The notes beneath the pieces are model-generated. The model was not told the DNA's origin and did no database searches. It saw only the letters and a program-made list of their open reading frames with translations. From Plecoglossus altivelis (lineage: Eukaryota > Chordata > Actinopteri > Osmeriformes > Plecoglossidae), in the NCBI GenBank assembly GCA_036571765.1, contig BROE01000013.1:17151956-17215955 (forward strand): 64,000 nt of DNA, in the 5' to 3' direction. Both the position numbers and the translations under genes were made by a program. Positions 20,869 to 31,330 of this stretch are shown here, one piece after another (the first letter of the stretch is position 1; the number at the start of each line of letters is the position of its first letter).

Positions 20869-21923
20869 CACACAGACACACACACCTTCTCTCTTGCACG
20901 CCACGTCCATTCACACAGTCTCTCTCTCTCTCGTAACACACATTCTTACGGAGCGCACACATATGCCGGACAGATGAAGCTGTTGGGCTGATTCCGCAGG
21001 TTTTCTTGGCATCCAGTCCAGTCAACTGAGAAGACATTTCCTCATTAGGCGGCCTCATCCTCAGACAGCTTTGGTGCTGAGAGAGGGTGCACTCTCCAAC
21101 AGAAGGGTGCTTGAGAGAGTCTGGACGCGCACGCGCGGCCACGTGCCGGCTGGCGGGTGCGCTTCAATGTGACCGCGAAGAGGAACAAGTGTGTATGACA
21201 GAGAGATGAAGAAAGAGAGAAAGACACTGGGCTGTAACGAACAGCTGGGTTAAACAATAGATGGGGTGCCTGGGCTGAGTAAAGCGTAGCCGCACATATG
21301 CCCACAAACGTCCACCCACACACAGGAGGACTCCCTCAACACCAGAGTTTACTTCCAAAGAAGGTTAGAAGACTTTTGGTTTGCCAGACCTTCTGTAGTT
21401 CCTGACCCAGAGGTAAGGACCCGACCCTGTTCGACCCCCCAGGATGTTTGTCTGTAGCTGGGAGGGTCCAGGGGGGGGGGGTCTGGAGTCCCAGGTCTGG
21501 TCTCCTCCCTCCTCTGACTCCCAGCTGACTTCGGGAGGCTCTGCTACTGGGGCCCCATAGCAGAGGAGAACGAGGGGCTCAGCCTGAGATAAATCACAAA
21601 GTGCCTCACCTTGGGTCGCTGATCACACCAGAGGCCACCGACAATCTCTATTTGAAGCGCTGCCTCTGCACCTGCAGGGCCCTGCTCCCTGGCCTTGCTA
21701 TAAATCAGCATGTGCCCTCTAACCCCCCTCACTCCCCTTTAGCTCTTCCCAAGCTTCCCCTAAACATACTCATTCATACCTCATTCTCAGGAACGCGCTT
21801 GCGTACGGATTTCGACTTCCTGTAACAAAAAGATTGCTGCCGGAAAACTCGAGTCAGGTAAACACTAGCAATGGCGTTTTGTCAATATTTCCAGTTCTCC
21901 TTCCAGAGAATCTCTGCCCGCAG
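20869..21923. other. Unique sequence with small repeats
   Basis: Short CA run (20870-20886), CT run (about 20921-20932), a CG-alternating patch at about 21124-21164 (GGACGCGCACGCGCGGCC), and a G run at 21471-21480. No gene is seen. Confidence 0.6.
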
Positions 21924-21974
21924 TCACACACGTATACTGACACACACACAAACACAAGCGCGCGCGCATGCACG
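21924..21974. repeat. (CA)n passing into CG alternation
   Basis: CACACACAAACACAAG is followed by CGCGCGCGCATGCACGG. The alternating purine-pyrimidine run is prone to left-handed (Z) DNA. Confidence 0.85.
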
Positions 21975-22430
21975 GTGAGCCATACAATGAACACAGGCTT
22001 CCAGACCAGTATGCCAGGAATGCACTGTCCAGGCAGGAGTCCCAGAAAACTACATCGCCTGACTGGGGCTGGGCACAGGAAGAAGCAGGGAGACAGGAAG
22101 TGACTCGGGCCAAGTTGTGGGTATGGAGGAAAAAGCTCCCCTGCTGAGATTCACCCCCCTTATCATAGGCTGCATGTGAAGCCTGGTGCAAATACTTCAC
22201 GGGGGGGCACATTCCTCAGAGCTGGCTAGAGGATAGAGAGATATACTGCTGTGCCCTGGACTACAGAGAAAGGCCTCTTGTGTTAGACTAGCGATGAAGA
22301 GAGTTGGAACGATGGGGAGGTGGACAGTGAGAGGTGACAAGAACAGTCACACCCCTTCCTGCCTCGACACACTATTACGCACACACACACAAGCATCAGC
22401 TCTCTCAATCACTTTTCTTCCCCGATTTCA
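21975..22430. other. Unique sequence, nothing recognised
   Basis: Ordinary unique sequence. No gene or repeat is seen. Confidence 0.6.
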
Positions 22431-22760
22431 TGACCTGGCAAATTCCTAAATGCCATTTGACCGCCAGGAATATGATTATACACACATAATGACAATCATT
22501 TGATGAAATTATGGAACATGGAGGCAATTATCAAATTATTCCCAACTGTCATGAGAACGACCCATGTAATTATTTCAAAATTAGCCTTCAATAGCACCAC
22601 AGTCATAATTCCCCCTTTAGAGATCACTATTTTGAGACCCCTGATTATATTTTCCTTATGCCCTATTCTTAATGCAGCTTCACTCACTTTGAACATTTTC
22701 CACAGAAGATATTCAATCAGTCAAGAATTTGACCTAATTGTTATTTCTGTGGGAAAGAGG
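22431..22760. promoter_or_regulatory. Candidate conserved non-coding element
   Basis: Repeat-free, about 62-65% A+T by eye, with cores such as ATAATGACAATCATTTGATG, GGCAATTATCAAATTATTCC, CATGTAATTATTTC and GACCTAATTGTTATTTC. Both strands are open over much of it, yet no plausible protein results. This is one of the cleaner blocks of this type. Confidence 0.42.
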
Positions 22761-23245
22761 ACCAGCCTCTTCACTGCCTCCCAAACCCCAGCGCTGCTTT
22801 CACACTGCCCAACACACACTCACCAGTATCCCAATCATCAATACAACAAATGCTGGTTAAAAAAAGAAGCAAATTACGATAAATGGTTGCGATCCTCTGG
22901 GATCTTCCTGTTTCAATGCTGTCAGTGACAGTGTTTACCAGTATGTTGGTTGTCCCTCAAGAAGCAAGCAGTGCTGTTGGGCCTGACCAGACATGGGGCT
23001 CCCTGGGCTCCGTGCTGCTGTGTCTGTACCTGGACCAGACAGGGGGTAAGACACCCTCTCTCATTCCAGTAAAGATGCATACAGTGAAAGAGGAGAGGCC
23101 TCACTTAGAGAGCAGACACTTCTCCCGGCCCGGGCGTCTGAGAGCCTGTCTGCAAAGCCTATCTCACCTCAGACGCTCCCTGTGTGCACTTCATCTTCCC
23201 ATCCGCCCCCTCCCCTCTCTGTCTCTCTTTCACTCTTTTTTTCAG
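22761..23245. other. Unique sequence ending in a pyrimidine tract
   Basis: Ordinary sequence whose last 40 bases form a strong polypyrimidine tract ending TTTTTTTCAG at 23245. This supports the exon candidate that follows. Confidence 0.6.
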
Positions 23246-23327
23246 GTTTGGAGATGACCGTGAGCCAGGTCGTGGCGATGACGAACGCAAAGGAAATAAG
23301 AAAGAACGGAGCCGAAGAAAGGAGATG
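23246..23327 (+). CDS. Candidate internal exon, function unknown
   Basis: An 82-base segment lies between a strong acceptor (polypyrimidine tract then CAG) and a good donor (ATG|GTGAGC). Two of the three frames are open. The frame starting at the second base gives a charged peptide rich in Asp, Glu, Arg and Lys that ends NKKERSRRKEM, resembling a basic, disordered or nuclear-localisation segment. The other open frame is less biased. I do not recognise a family, and no flanking exon is certain. A + strand frame from 24940 could follow in phase, but that is speculative. A chance arrangement of splice motifs is quite possible. Confidence 0.25.
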
Positions 23328-23371
23328 GTGAGCGAGTAGTCCTGCCGCGAACGCCTGCGTGTGAGCGCGCC

Positions 23372-23490
23372 CGTGCATGTGCCTGGGCGTGCTTGTGCCT
23401 GGGCGTGCTTGTGCCTGGGCGTGCTTGTGCATGGGCGTGCTTGTGCCTGGGCGTGCTTGTGCATGGGCGTGCTTGTGCATGGGCGTGCGT
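23372..23490. repeat. 16-bp minisatellite
   Basis: About seven copies of CGTGCTTGTGCCTGGG, with CAT/CCT variation at one site. Because 16 is not a multiple of three, the repeat reads in all frames in turn. Confidence 0.93.
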
Positions 23491-24125
23491 CGATGTGTTA
23501 GAGAGACAGAGAGAGTGCTACGTCGCTGTAGATCAGGCCTACAGAAGGCAGCTACTTTAGAACCCAAGCAAGAGCTGCAGGTGAACACGCATCATCACAT
23601 GACTTCTTGGGCCCTGACAGTTTGACACCATCACGCGTCAGAGCACACACTCCCAGAATTTGCCTCTGTGCGAGCAGGCAAGGGGATAGAAGAATAGAGA
23701 GAAGTAGAGAGAGATGGAGGGGGGGGGGAAGTGTGCTAAAAACAAGGAGGGGAGGAGAGAGAAAGCCTAAACATATTCGCCTCCGAAATGAACAGCCTAT
23801 TAGGAATTGAAAAGCTGTCGTCCCACTCACAAGAGCCTGCATCAGCACTCAAAATGGATCCTAATAATAATCGGAACAGGGGTGGGAAAGGGATGAAGAA
23901 ATTTTATGGGAGCAAAAAGAATATGACGCAGTATGGTTTCCAATGTACTCCTGAGTGTGTGAGAGAGAGAAACGGAGGGAGGGGGACAGATGACAAGTGA
24001 GGGTGCAGGAGTAAGTGAGAATAATTTTACTTCTTCTATTAACCTGACGCGATTACAATGGCCTGATGGGCCTGCCTTATTTCATGGAATATTAAGTTCA
24101 AATGCAGCTTGGAGGAATGGGCAGG
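23491..24125. other. Unique sequence with purine patches
   Basis: Purine-rich at 23683-23765 with a G run at about 23720-23728. The stretch 24010-24110 has AATTTTACTTCTTCTATTAACC and may be a small element. No gene is seen. Confidence 0.55.
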
Positions 24126-24184
24126 TGGAGAGAGAGAGACAGAGAGAGAGAGAGACTGGAAGAGAGACAGGGAGAGAGAGAGAA
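24126..24184. repeat. (GA)n microsatellite, interrupted
   Basis: GA units with CA and CTGG interruptions. A homopurine mirror-like tract. Confidence 0.93.
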
Positions 24185-24270
24185 GCCCTCTGTGCTACCT
24201 CTTCAGGCCTCCACCGGTCACCTCACCTCCTCTACAAACCAAAACCACCGTAGAATCACATTCACATGAT

Positions 24271-24341
24271 TTGTGTGTGTGTGCGTACGTGTGTGTGAAT
24301 GCATGTGTGTGTGCGTGCGGGTGCTTGTCTGTGTGTCTATG
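24271..24341. repeat. Imperfect (GT)n tract
   Basis: GT units broken by GCGTACG and GCGTGCGGG segments. Confidence 0.88.
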
Positions 24342-24977
24342 TTGTCCCGCTATTTACTGGCGCACCAGAGACCACCATTTCCGTCATTCATCCGTACTGC
24401 TCTGAAAACAGAGAGATGAAGAAACAGGCAGACTGCAGCTGGCTGTGGAAACCGAAACGAATGCTTCTGAGACACCGGAATGGCCTTCAAATAATAGTTT
24501 AGAACGGAATGAGATTGCATACAGACGCACTTGAATGCAATCAGAGTGTTTATTTGAGGTTTTATCCCTTGTACAAGACAAACAACTGTTGTACAGAAAT
24601 TGTTCCATGAACGATGCAAATAACCAAAATGACAAAAAAGTTCAAACAACAGATTTGGATTTTTTATGGCAAGCACACATACTTGACAATGGCTGCTGCT
24701 AATACAGCCTCAGAATATGCCGCTTCTCATCTTTGCCAAGATGTATTAACTTAGTATTATTTTCTGTAGTTTAGGATGGTAAGCATGGCAGGGATATGCT
24801 TGCAAATATATTTTACAAACAGCGATAGCAGCAATAAAATCACAATTGTTCATAAATGATCTTTGGATCAAATCTCAAATAATTTGTTAGATCTTTATAT
24901 TTGCTTGCATGTCTAACGTATTCATTGTATATTACTTAGGAGAGTCCATTGATTTCTCAATTGCCAAAGGTCAGTCT
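24342..24977 (-). other. Possible 3' untranslated region (minus strand)
   Basis: Repeat-free AT-rich sequence between the stop codon of the next entry and an AATAAA on the minus strand (24549-24554). It would make a 3' UTR of about 430 bases if the exon candidate is real. Otherwise it is a candidate conserved non-coding block. Confidence 0.25.
24549..24554 (-). terminator. AATAAA hexamer, minus strand
   Basis: The canonical polyadenylation hexamer is followed on the minus strand by a G/T-containing stretch (GTGCGTCTGTATGC) at a suitable distance. AATAAA also occurs by chance in AT-rich DNA. Confidence 0.25.
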
Positions 24978-25188
24978 CTATGGAAGAATAGTCAGCAAGT
25001 GTAGTGAAAACACTTGTTCCTCTTTACCGCAGTTCATTCGCGCAGGCATGAGTGTGGTCGACAGAGATTTCATGGCTGGTGACTCTTTGGCTTGTTTTCT
25101 CAATAAAACACTGCTAGCCTTGTTACAAATGTAACATTTCATACACGACATCCTTCTCTCAGTGCCTTGTCGATAGGATCCACACGAG
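24978..25188 (-). CDS. Candidate terminal exon, function unknown
   Basis: On the minus strand a strong acceptor (TTGTTTTCCTTCTGCCAG) ends at 25189 and is followed by an open frame of 69 codons to a TAG at 24978-24980. The peptide has a cysteine-bearing segment MSCMKCYICNK and a Met/Lys/Thr-rich tail. I recognise no family. An AATAAA lies 424 bases downstream. The plus strand is also open here (24940-25134, after a TTAG acceptor-like site), so the evidence for either strand is weak. A conserved non-coding element is an alternative. Confidence 0.22.
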
Positions 25189-25309
25189 CTGGCAGAAGGA
25201 AAACAACATGTCATGCCATCTGAGCACATTAAGATATGCAGTAGGTGCATGTGCACAGCATTTTAAGCTATTTAAACAGACCACATCACTAAAGCAGGAC
25301 AAATAAAGA

Positions 25310-25545
25310 ACTGTGAATCACTAAAAAGGGACAATTAGTCTAATCAGAAAAATAAGCTGTCTTAAATAAATTGACCAATTATTTAATTTGCCAATTATGA
25401 ATAAATGAGCTCTATCAATTAAAATGCCAAAGAGGGTAGATGCACTAATTGCCATTAGAAATAATGAATGGATATCTGGGGCAGTTTCATAAGCATCAAC
25501 AAATAAACGCCTCACGGTCTTAGCAGCAGAGAACAAAGAACGTAC
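25310..25545. promoter_or_regulatory. Candidate conserved non-coding element
   Basis: Dense A/T cores: GGGACAATTAGTCTAATC, ATTGACCAATTATTTAATTTG, CCAATTATGAATAAATG, CTATCAATTAAAATG and CACTAATTGCCATTAG. There are at least seven TAAT/ATTA cores in about 150 bp, ending sharply at the microsatellite region. Confidence 0.42.
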
Positions 25546-25615
25546 TTCTGTCAAAAAAAAGAACGAAAAAGAAAAAACGGGCTCTCACTCTCACTTTCCT
25601 GTTTGAGCATGAGAA

Positions 25616-25835
25616 GGTGTGTGTGTGAGTGTGTAAGTGTGTGAGTGTGTGAGTGTGCGAGTGTATGAGTGAGAGAGAGAGAGAGGGAGACAAAGAGGAA
25701 GACATACAGAGAGGAAGAGTGAGTTTGATAGAGACCAGAGAGAGGGAGGGAGAGAGAGAGAGAGAGAGAGGGAGGGAGAGAACGAGAGGGAGAGAAAGAG
25801 AGATGGAGAGAAAGAGAGGGATAGAGAGAGAGAGA

Positions 25836-25880
<45 letters not shown>
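25616..25880. repeat. (GT)n then long (GA)n tract
   Basis: GAGTGT units at 25616-25669 pass into about 210 bp of GA-rich repeat with GGGA, GATAGA and ATGGA interruptions, ending with about 20 pure GA units. It is one of the longest homopurine tracts in the window and could form triplex (H) DNA. Confidence 0.95.
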
Positions 25881-25882
<2 letters not shown>

Positions 25883-26037
25883 TGGTAGAACAGTGAGCGG
25901 AGAATACTGCCTCCACTTGGCCACATGTGAAACAGGGCAGGTTTCTTATGAGCACTCAGCAATCCTTCCACTGAGCCTGGGACACTCACACACGCCTACT
26001 GCCTGTTACTCTGGCAAAGTTCTTTCTACTTTATTGT

Positions 26038-26073
26038 TAGTAGCTTTGGATAAAAGTATCTGCTAAATGGATG
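26038..26073 (+). mobile_element. SINE-like 3' segment fragment
   Basis: The plus strand reads TAGTAGCTTTGGATAAAAG, then TATCTGCTAAATGGATG. This closely resembles the conserved 3' segment of tRNA-derived teleost SINEs (V-SINE type and relatives; consensus recalled as GTCGCTTTGGATAAAAGCG then TCTGCTAAATG). No tRNA-like head with A and B boxes is seen upstream, and no target-site duplication is evident, so it is an old, truncated copy. Confidence 0.6.
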
Positions 26074-26489
26074 CATGTGGGAGGTCACTGCATCTGTTGA
26101 AGAATACATTTCAATAAACACTTTTACAATTTGTGGGGGAAACGTTTGTATAACTTCCCAAGACTGCTGACGCATGCATTGAACCAAATTTGAAATCTGC
26201 AGAGACATTTAAGAATTAAACCTCTTTGGAAAAAAACTCAGAGGTAGAATAGATGAAAGTGGGATGAGTAGGACAAGCTCCTCCATGCACAGTATTCTCA
26301 AACAAGCACTATAGTTCATCTCACACAGAGCTAGAGACTGTAATGACAGAGACGCCTTCACCGGGTCATCTCGTAAACGTCACACCATCAGCCTTCAGCC
26401 TTGTCAGTCTTGATTTCTTCCCAGTTCACAGACAAAGTTTGACACTCCAACGGTCCCATCGCTACTAATGGCTGCATCAAGATTGCATT
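26074..26489. other. Unique sequence, nothing recognised
   Basis: No gene, repeat or clear motif cluster is seen. Confidence 0.6.
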
Positions 26490-26950
26490 CCGGGCAAAAC
26501 GTTTTTATTTATTTATTTCATTTCATAACCAACATTTAAATGTGGAGTCTCGGACTGGTTGGTATTGAGCCATTCGTCTGCGGCCAAACTGAGGCCTCCA
26601 CTGGGTGAAAGCCATCAAGTTCATTTTCAGCATTTAACTCTCCTCTCGAACACTCCAAATCAAAGACGCACATTCATCACCATGCCGCTGCCTGTTGTTT
26701 ATTTAGAGCTTCAGGGGGCATTTCACAAATAACTTTCGTCACTAAAAAAGAAATGCGAAGAAAGTAAAAGTTTTTGCGATCAGCAACATTAGCTGTCAGC
26801 GAATCACCGGGGGTGGCAGGGAGGTTTTAAAAGGGACGTCGCTAAATTAGTTACAGAGCGGAGATTTCTGCCAAGTGCATTTCCACGGCTAGTTCTTGGT
26901 GAGGAATAAGGGATCCTTTTTTTTAAAGTTTAATTTGTACGAGCCTAACC
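26490..26950. promoter_or_regulatory. Candidate conserved element
   Basis: Repeat-free apart from a short TTTATT triplication near 26504. Motifs include AACATTTAAATGTGG, TTGTTTATTTAGAGC, CGCTAAATTAGTTAC and AAAGTTTAATTTG. Confidence 0.3.
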
Positions 26951-27819
26951 CTTCAACGCAGTTCTTTCAGAGAGAAATTTCTAATGTTACCATTTTGAGG
27001 ACAATGGACCTTAAATGGCACAATGGCACATAAAGTGACATCACAGGTGGCGAGGGACGAGTCGCACCGGCAACAGCACCATGTCAGCGTGAGTTTAAAG
27101 ACCTGGAGAGAATGAAGGAACAGAGAGAGAGGGAGAACGAGGGAGGGGTGGGTGCAAAAGGAAATGGCACAGGCGGCTTTCCACTGCACTCAACAGCTTA
27201 TTTAAAACAATTCATTCCGTCTCCTGGAAAAGCTGGACTCTTGACGCCTCATTGAACAAATGTACCTCGACGACTTCATCCACAGTTTCGAAACACTCCA
27301 TCATGGCCCAAAAAAAGGAAAGCGCTGCGACGCGGTGATGCTGAGAGGAAATGAAGTCAGAAGGCAAACTTCACGCCATAAGTCTTGATCAGATGAGACT
27401 GTTCAAGCATCGTTATCCAGATCCGGCCCTTTTCAGAGAAACTATCTCCCTTCGTAGGGGGCTGTATTACCCAGCACCTCTACCTCGTGGGAGAGAGAGG
27501 GTGAACGAACAGTCAGCAGCGCATCTGCCGAGATAAACATCTACTATCAGTGAGGATCTGTGTTGGCCATCAGCAGCCTATGCTAATGGCAGAGAGGGAC
27601 ACCTTCTCACCTGCTGCAACACAAAAGGCCTCACAGAGCAGTGTGCGATTAGAAATCTGTCTATGAAGGAGTGTTTTTGCGTCACGTGCATTAAAGTGTG
27701 TAGGGATGTTTTGCCAGAGATCAGATTTACAGGCACAGTTTGGGTTGTTTGGGCAACGTCAAAAAAACATACAAAAGCAACATATTCTCTGAAATGATTA
27801 GCATCCAGTCTAGCCCTTT
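26951..27819. other. Unique sequence, nothing recognised
   Basis: Ordinary sequence; a purine patch lies at about 27115-27147. No gene is seen. Confidence 0.6.
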
Positions 27820-27884
27820 CCCCAGCCCCAAGCTCCAGCCCAAGCCCCAGCCCCAGCCCCAGCCCAAGCCTCAACCACAGCCCG
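27820..27884. repeat. (CCCAGC)n/(CCAAGC) hexamer repeat
   Basis: About ten degenerate copies of CCCAGC and CCCAAGC. A second tract of the same motif family lies near 46.1 kb. Confidence 0.88.
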
Positions 27885-28430
27885 ATAAGCATTGACCTGC
27901 CTATAGCTGGGAAGCTTTCGGTCTTGCCTCTTTCACTGAGCCCTCCAAATGACCTTGTCCCTCACAGTGGGGCACACTAAAATTAACTTTCCATTTTCAC
28001 AACAATACAGTGTGGATTGGCTGTCAGCAAGGATACCATGACAACTCCAGCCCCTGAATGTGTGTTTCGAATTGATTAGAAAAAAAGACCAGCTGCTGCC
28101 ATATGCCCATGTTTAATATTTCATCCACTTACGTTCCTTAACAACCTCCTATTCTGTATCTCTAAGGCTGCAACATGACTGTTTCACAACATATAACACG
28201 GAACAATCTCCATCTGTTCTCCTTTTTTTTCTCTTCAAAATACAACGATTTATGTATTCTGGAATCCCTAATTCCAGACCCAATCCACATTCTAGTGTTT
28301 GGCTCAACACGTGGTTCTATTTCAGCGTGTGCCCTAAACTGAGCCAGGAGAGGGAAGCAACGGAGGCATGACGGCAAAATGAAAGAGAGAAGCACCGCAT
28401 CCAGGGTGTTTACAGCTCTGCAGGGCCACG
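27885..28430. other. Unique sequence, nothing recognised
   Basis: Ordinary unique sequence, AT-leaning at 28060-28260. Confidence 0.6.
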
Positions 28431-29180
28431 TCGTGTGATTCCAACCCAGTGTTTAACACATCCCTTTGTAGCTGGGCAGAACAGGGAGCCCTATGCTCCT
28501 TTCCTGGGAGTGTCTGCGGGCTCAGCAGCGTTTAAGTTGTGGAAACCACGACCACATACATATGGCAGGGCTTCGTATCCTGCACTTCCGCAGTGTGAGT
28601 CTCAAACACCCAGGAGTAGCAAGGCTTGCACGACACAGTAGGTGGAGGTTTGGAGTGCGTGGGCGGTATGTACAGAGCGGTGGTAAATGAGGGGTTGTGA
28701 GTGTGGTGGACACAGGCAGCCGAGCTAAGGTTGGACTGCAGGTGTGTCGGGGTCTCTGGAGGAGCGCGGGACTTCAGCTGAGCAGAGTGCTCCTGAGACC
28801 AAAGGCCTTCCGGCAGCTTCTCCGCAGTGCTGCTCTCCAACGGTGGGCGTAATCCCCCTCCTCCGAGGCCCGGCACACACAGGCCATTAACGCGCAGCAT
28901 CACAGCAGCGCTGGGGAAGCCCCCTCCATCACAGCCGCACCCAGCAGGCTGTCTCTGTCTGGGGCTGAGGAGACAAGCAGGGTACCCCTGTCTGCAGCTA
29001 AGTCACCGAGGCAGGATTCCTGAGTCTGGGGCTGAGCGAGAGAGGCAGACAGGGAGGCAGGGACTAAAGGTTTCTCTATCCAGGGATGAGGCAGAAAGGC
29101 TGGAGGTGAAGGGAGACTTTTTAAGGGTTGTGAATACCATGAGACTTATCAGACTATTGGAATCAGGAAACAAATGACAA
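28431..29180. other. Unique GC-moderate sequence
   Basis: A weak internal duplication is visible: TGTCTGGGGCTGAG near 28955 and GAGTCTGGGGCTGAG near 29022. Open frames up to 123 codons on both strands lack splice context. Confidence 0.5.
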
Positions 29181-29480
29181 GAATAAGTTATGTATAAAGT
29201 AAAGTTTGTGCTTTACATTTATAATGTAATAATATACTGTTTGATGCTAAATTATTTGCATAATCTAGTCATCTTGTCTGAGGTAGGCCTTTTGTATCGT
29301 AGATTCTACAAATCCCACACTGTGAGGTGAGAACCTTTTTTTTCCTTTAGTTTTTTACAAAAAGGCCAAACAAATATAATTTCACCTCAATGCTGCAAGG
29401 CAAGTCATTTTTATTTAAATACCACCATAGGTGTGATCAGATCAGGAGAGATTTATGGTTTGGAGTTTCACTGCTATGGA
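29181..29480. promoter_or_regulatory. Candidate conserved element with octamer
   Basis: AT-rich, with an exact reverse octamer ATTTGCAT (POU-factor site ATGCAAAT on the minus strand) at 29254-29261 inside AAATTATTTGCATAATC. Also AAGTTATGTATAAAG and TATAATGTAATAATATAC. Confidence 0.33.
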
Positions 29481-29780
29481 ATATTCCTCCTGACATTTAT
29501 AAACGACAGCATTTATATGAGCTGAGCCCAAGTCGGAGCTTAGAGGGCTTGTTTTTCTCGTTTTTTCCCCCTCGTCCACAGTGATGAAGTGGGGGCATGG
29601 TGTTAGCACTGGGGGCAGGAGGCAGGTAGAGGCAGGCTGTGTTGTTTGGCTGAGGTGGTCTCTGCCTCTGTGTCTGGGCTTGTAAGGCAGGAGGCAAGGT
29701 TGGTCCTATCTCCCCTCTCTCTGCTCCTCTGCACTCTGGAGTTGGTTATCAGCCTTGATGATGGGAAGATATCCTGTGCC
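29481..29780. other. Unique sequence, nothing recognised
   Basis: No gene or repeat is seen. Confidence 0.55.
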
Positions 29781-29840
29781 GTGTATGTGTGTGTGTGGTG
29801 TGGTGTGTGTGTGTGCACAAGTATATGTGTGTGTATGTTG
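29781..29840. repeat. Imperfect (GT)n tract
   Basis: GT units with GG and CACAAGTATA interruptions. Confidence 0.9.
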
Positions 29841-29950
29841 TTTTGTGTTTAACTGCAGTCTGGATCTGTGTTTCCAGCACACCCCAGGCGTTTGTGAAAC
29901 AGATCACAGTGCCCCAACACTGTTGTTTTCCTTTCTCTCTCATTCTCTTT

Positions 29951-30006
29951 TTCCCTCCCTCCCTCCCTCCCTACCTCCATCCCTCCCTACCTCCCTCCCT
30001 CTCTCC
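29951..30006. repeat. (CCCT)n/(CCTA) tetranucleotide repeat
   Basis: TCCC units with TACC and CATC substitutions. A pyrimidine-only stretch apart from three A. Confidence 0.92.
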
Positions 30007-30560
30007 ATGACCTGCCAGGCCTCTGCAGTCAGAAGCCAACCGTCCAAAACAATGCACATATAAATATCTCCACACACTTCAGAGACGAGATCGAGATCTG
30101 ATATAACTGCAATTCATATCATCCAGTGGAACACATCACTGGTTAACAATCGAAAAGACCTTTACATGGCTAAGACTAGTGGTCAAATTCATTTGAGACT
30201 GAACACTTCATTCTTCCGTGCATTTTCTGAGGAGTAGCTCATGGATGTAAAAGAACTTGCTCAGGATGCTGACTGTGTATAAAAGGACCATAGTCTCTTT
30301 TTTAAATAGCTGGCAAGGAATAGTCCTGGCATGAAAATGAGGGATAAAGGAATTGTGGAACAAGTGGGATTTTAACAAATGCCCTCTGCTCACACGTAAT
30401 GAATTCCAATGGAGAAGGGAAGGACAGCGCTCATCAGCGCTCATCCAGATGGATGACACGTTCCAGCCCTCTAATCTTCATCCCAGGTGCTCGCTGCACA
30501 GGGAAAGCCTCCATTCCAGCTGAATTAAAACTCTTGATGTCCCCCCCTCCCTTTCTGAAT
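30007..30560. other. Unique sequence, nothing recognised
   Basis: No simple repeats and no recognised gene. Confidence 0.6.
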
Positions 30561-30860
30561 ATTTCATCCCCTTTTAAGGGGCCGCTTTGGATGGCTTGGC
30601 TCCCCGAGGCCAGGGGACGGGAGGATGGACGCGCGAAGGACACTCGTTTGTCTCCTCGCCGTCGACGACAGGCTGCCAACGGAAACGGCGGCGAGCCCCC
30701 ATCTCCGGCGGAGATGACAATAGTGCGGTCGGTTCTGGCAGGGTGCAAAACGCAATGTGCAACCTCCGCTCCCAAATTAGACCCACCACTGGGCCCCCTG
30801 ACAACGGGACACTCAGACGTAATTATCATGAAAGCTAACAGCCCCCCGAAAAAATCCTCA
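30561..30860. promoter_or_regulatory. CpG-rich candidate element
   Basis: CpG dense over 30585-30740 (GGACGCGCGAAGG, CCGTCGACGACAGG, CGGAAACGGCGGCGAG, CTCCGGCGGAG) and ends with a homeodomain-type patch, GACGTAATTATCATGAAAGC, near 30817. Both strands are open through the block (230 codons on the minus, 176 on the plus), which follows from high GC rather than from a recognisable protein. Confidence 0.4.
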
Positions 30861-31330
30861 CCTCTTCTTTTTTTCATGCTACCATTCTCTCTCCCTCTAT
30901 TGTGCACTAGGGTTTTTGGTGCACTGTAAGGAGCAGGGGCGTCTACATTTTCATATTTTATAAAAGAGAATGGAGATGAGGCTGAAGGGTGTGTATGGCC
31001 GTGTGTGTGTCTGTGTAGAAGTGTGTGTGTCTGAATTGTAGCCGGTCTAGATCGACTGGAGCATGGGAAAAAAATGAAGCTTGAGATGAGATTTCTCGCG
31101 CGTGGATAGGTATGTTCCCCTATCAACCACTGCCTTTCTCACGCGGCAGAAGATACTTGACTTCTCTCTTTCCCTTCCATCGTCTTCACTCGATTTGATA
31201 CTTTGAGCATGTTGCTCGGACGAACACCCCGCACCCCCTCCACCAACCCCTCCCCCCCCCCCACTCCGCCTGCTCCTCGCAGAGAGAGGCCAAGTGAGAG
31301 GGGCTCCGTCCTTTAAAGTCAACGTCGCTT
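30861..31330. other. Unique sequence with C run
   Basis: Short GT runs near 31001-31030 and a C run at about 31252-31261. No gene is seen. Confidence 0.55.

Noticed and set aside
25520..25989. Ser/Leu-rich frames over 25.5-26 kb
   Set aside because: They read the GA/CT repeat on the minus strand in three frames.
30434..31126. Longest open frame in the window: 230 codons on the minus strand
   Set aside because: It runs through CA-type repeat (Thr/His-rich) at its start, is GC-driven, overlaps a 176-codon frame on the plus strand, and contains no recognisable domain.
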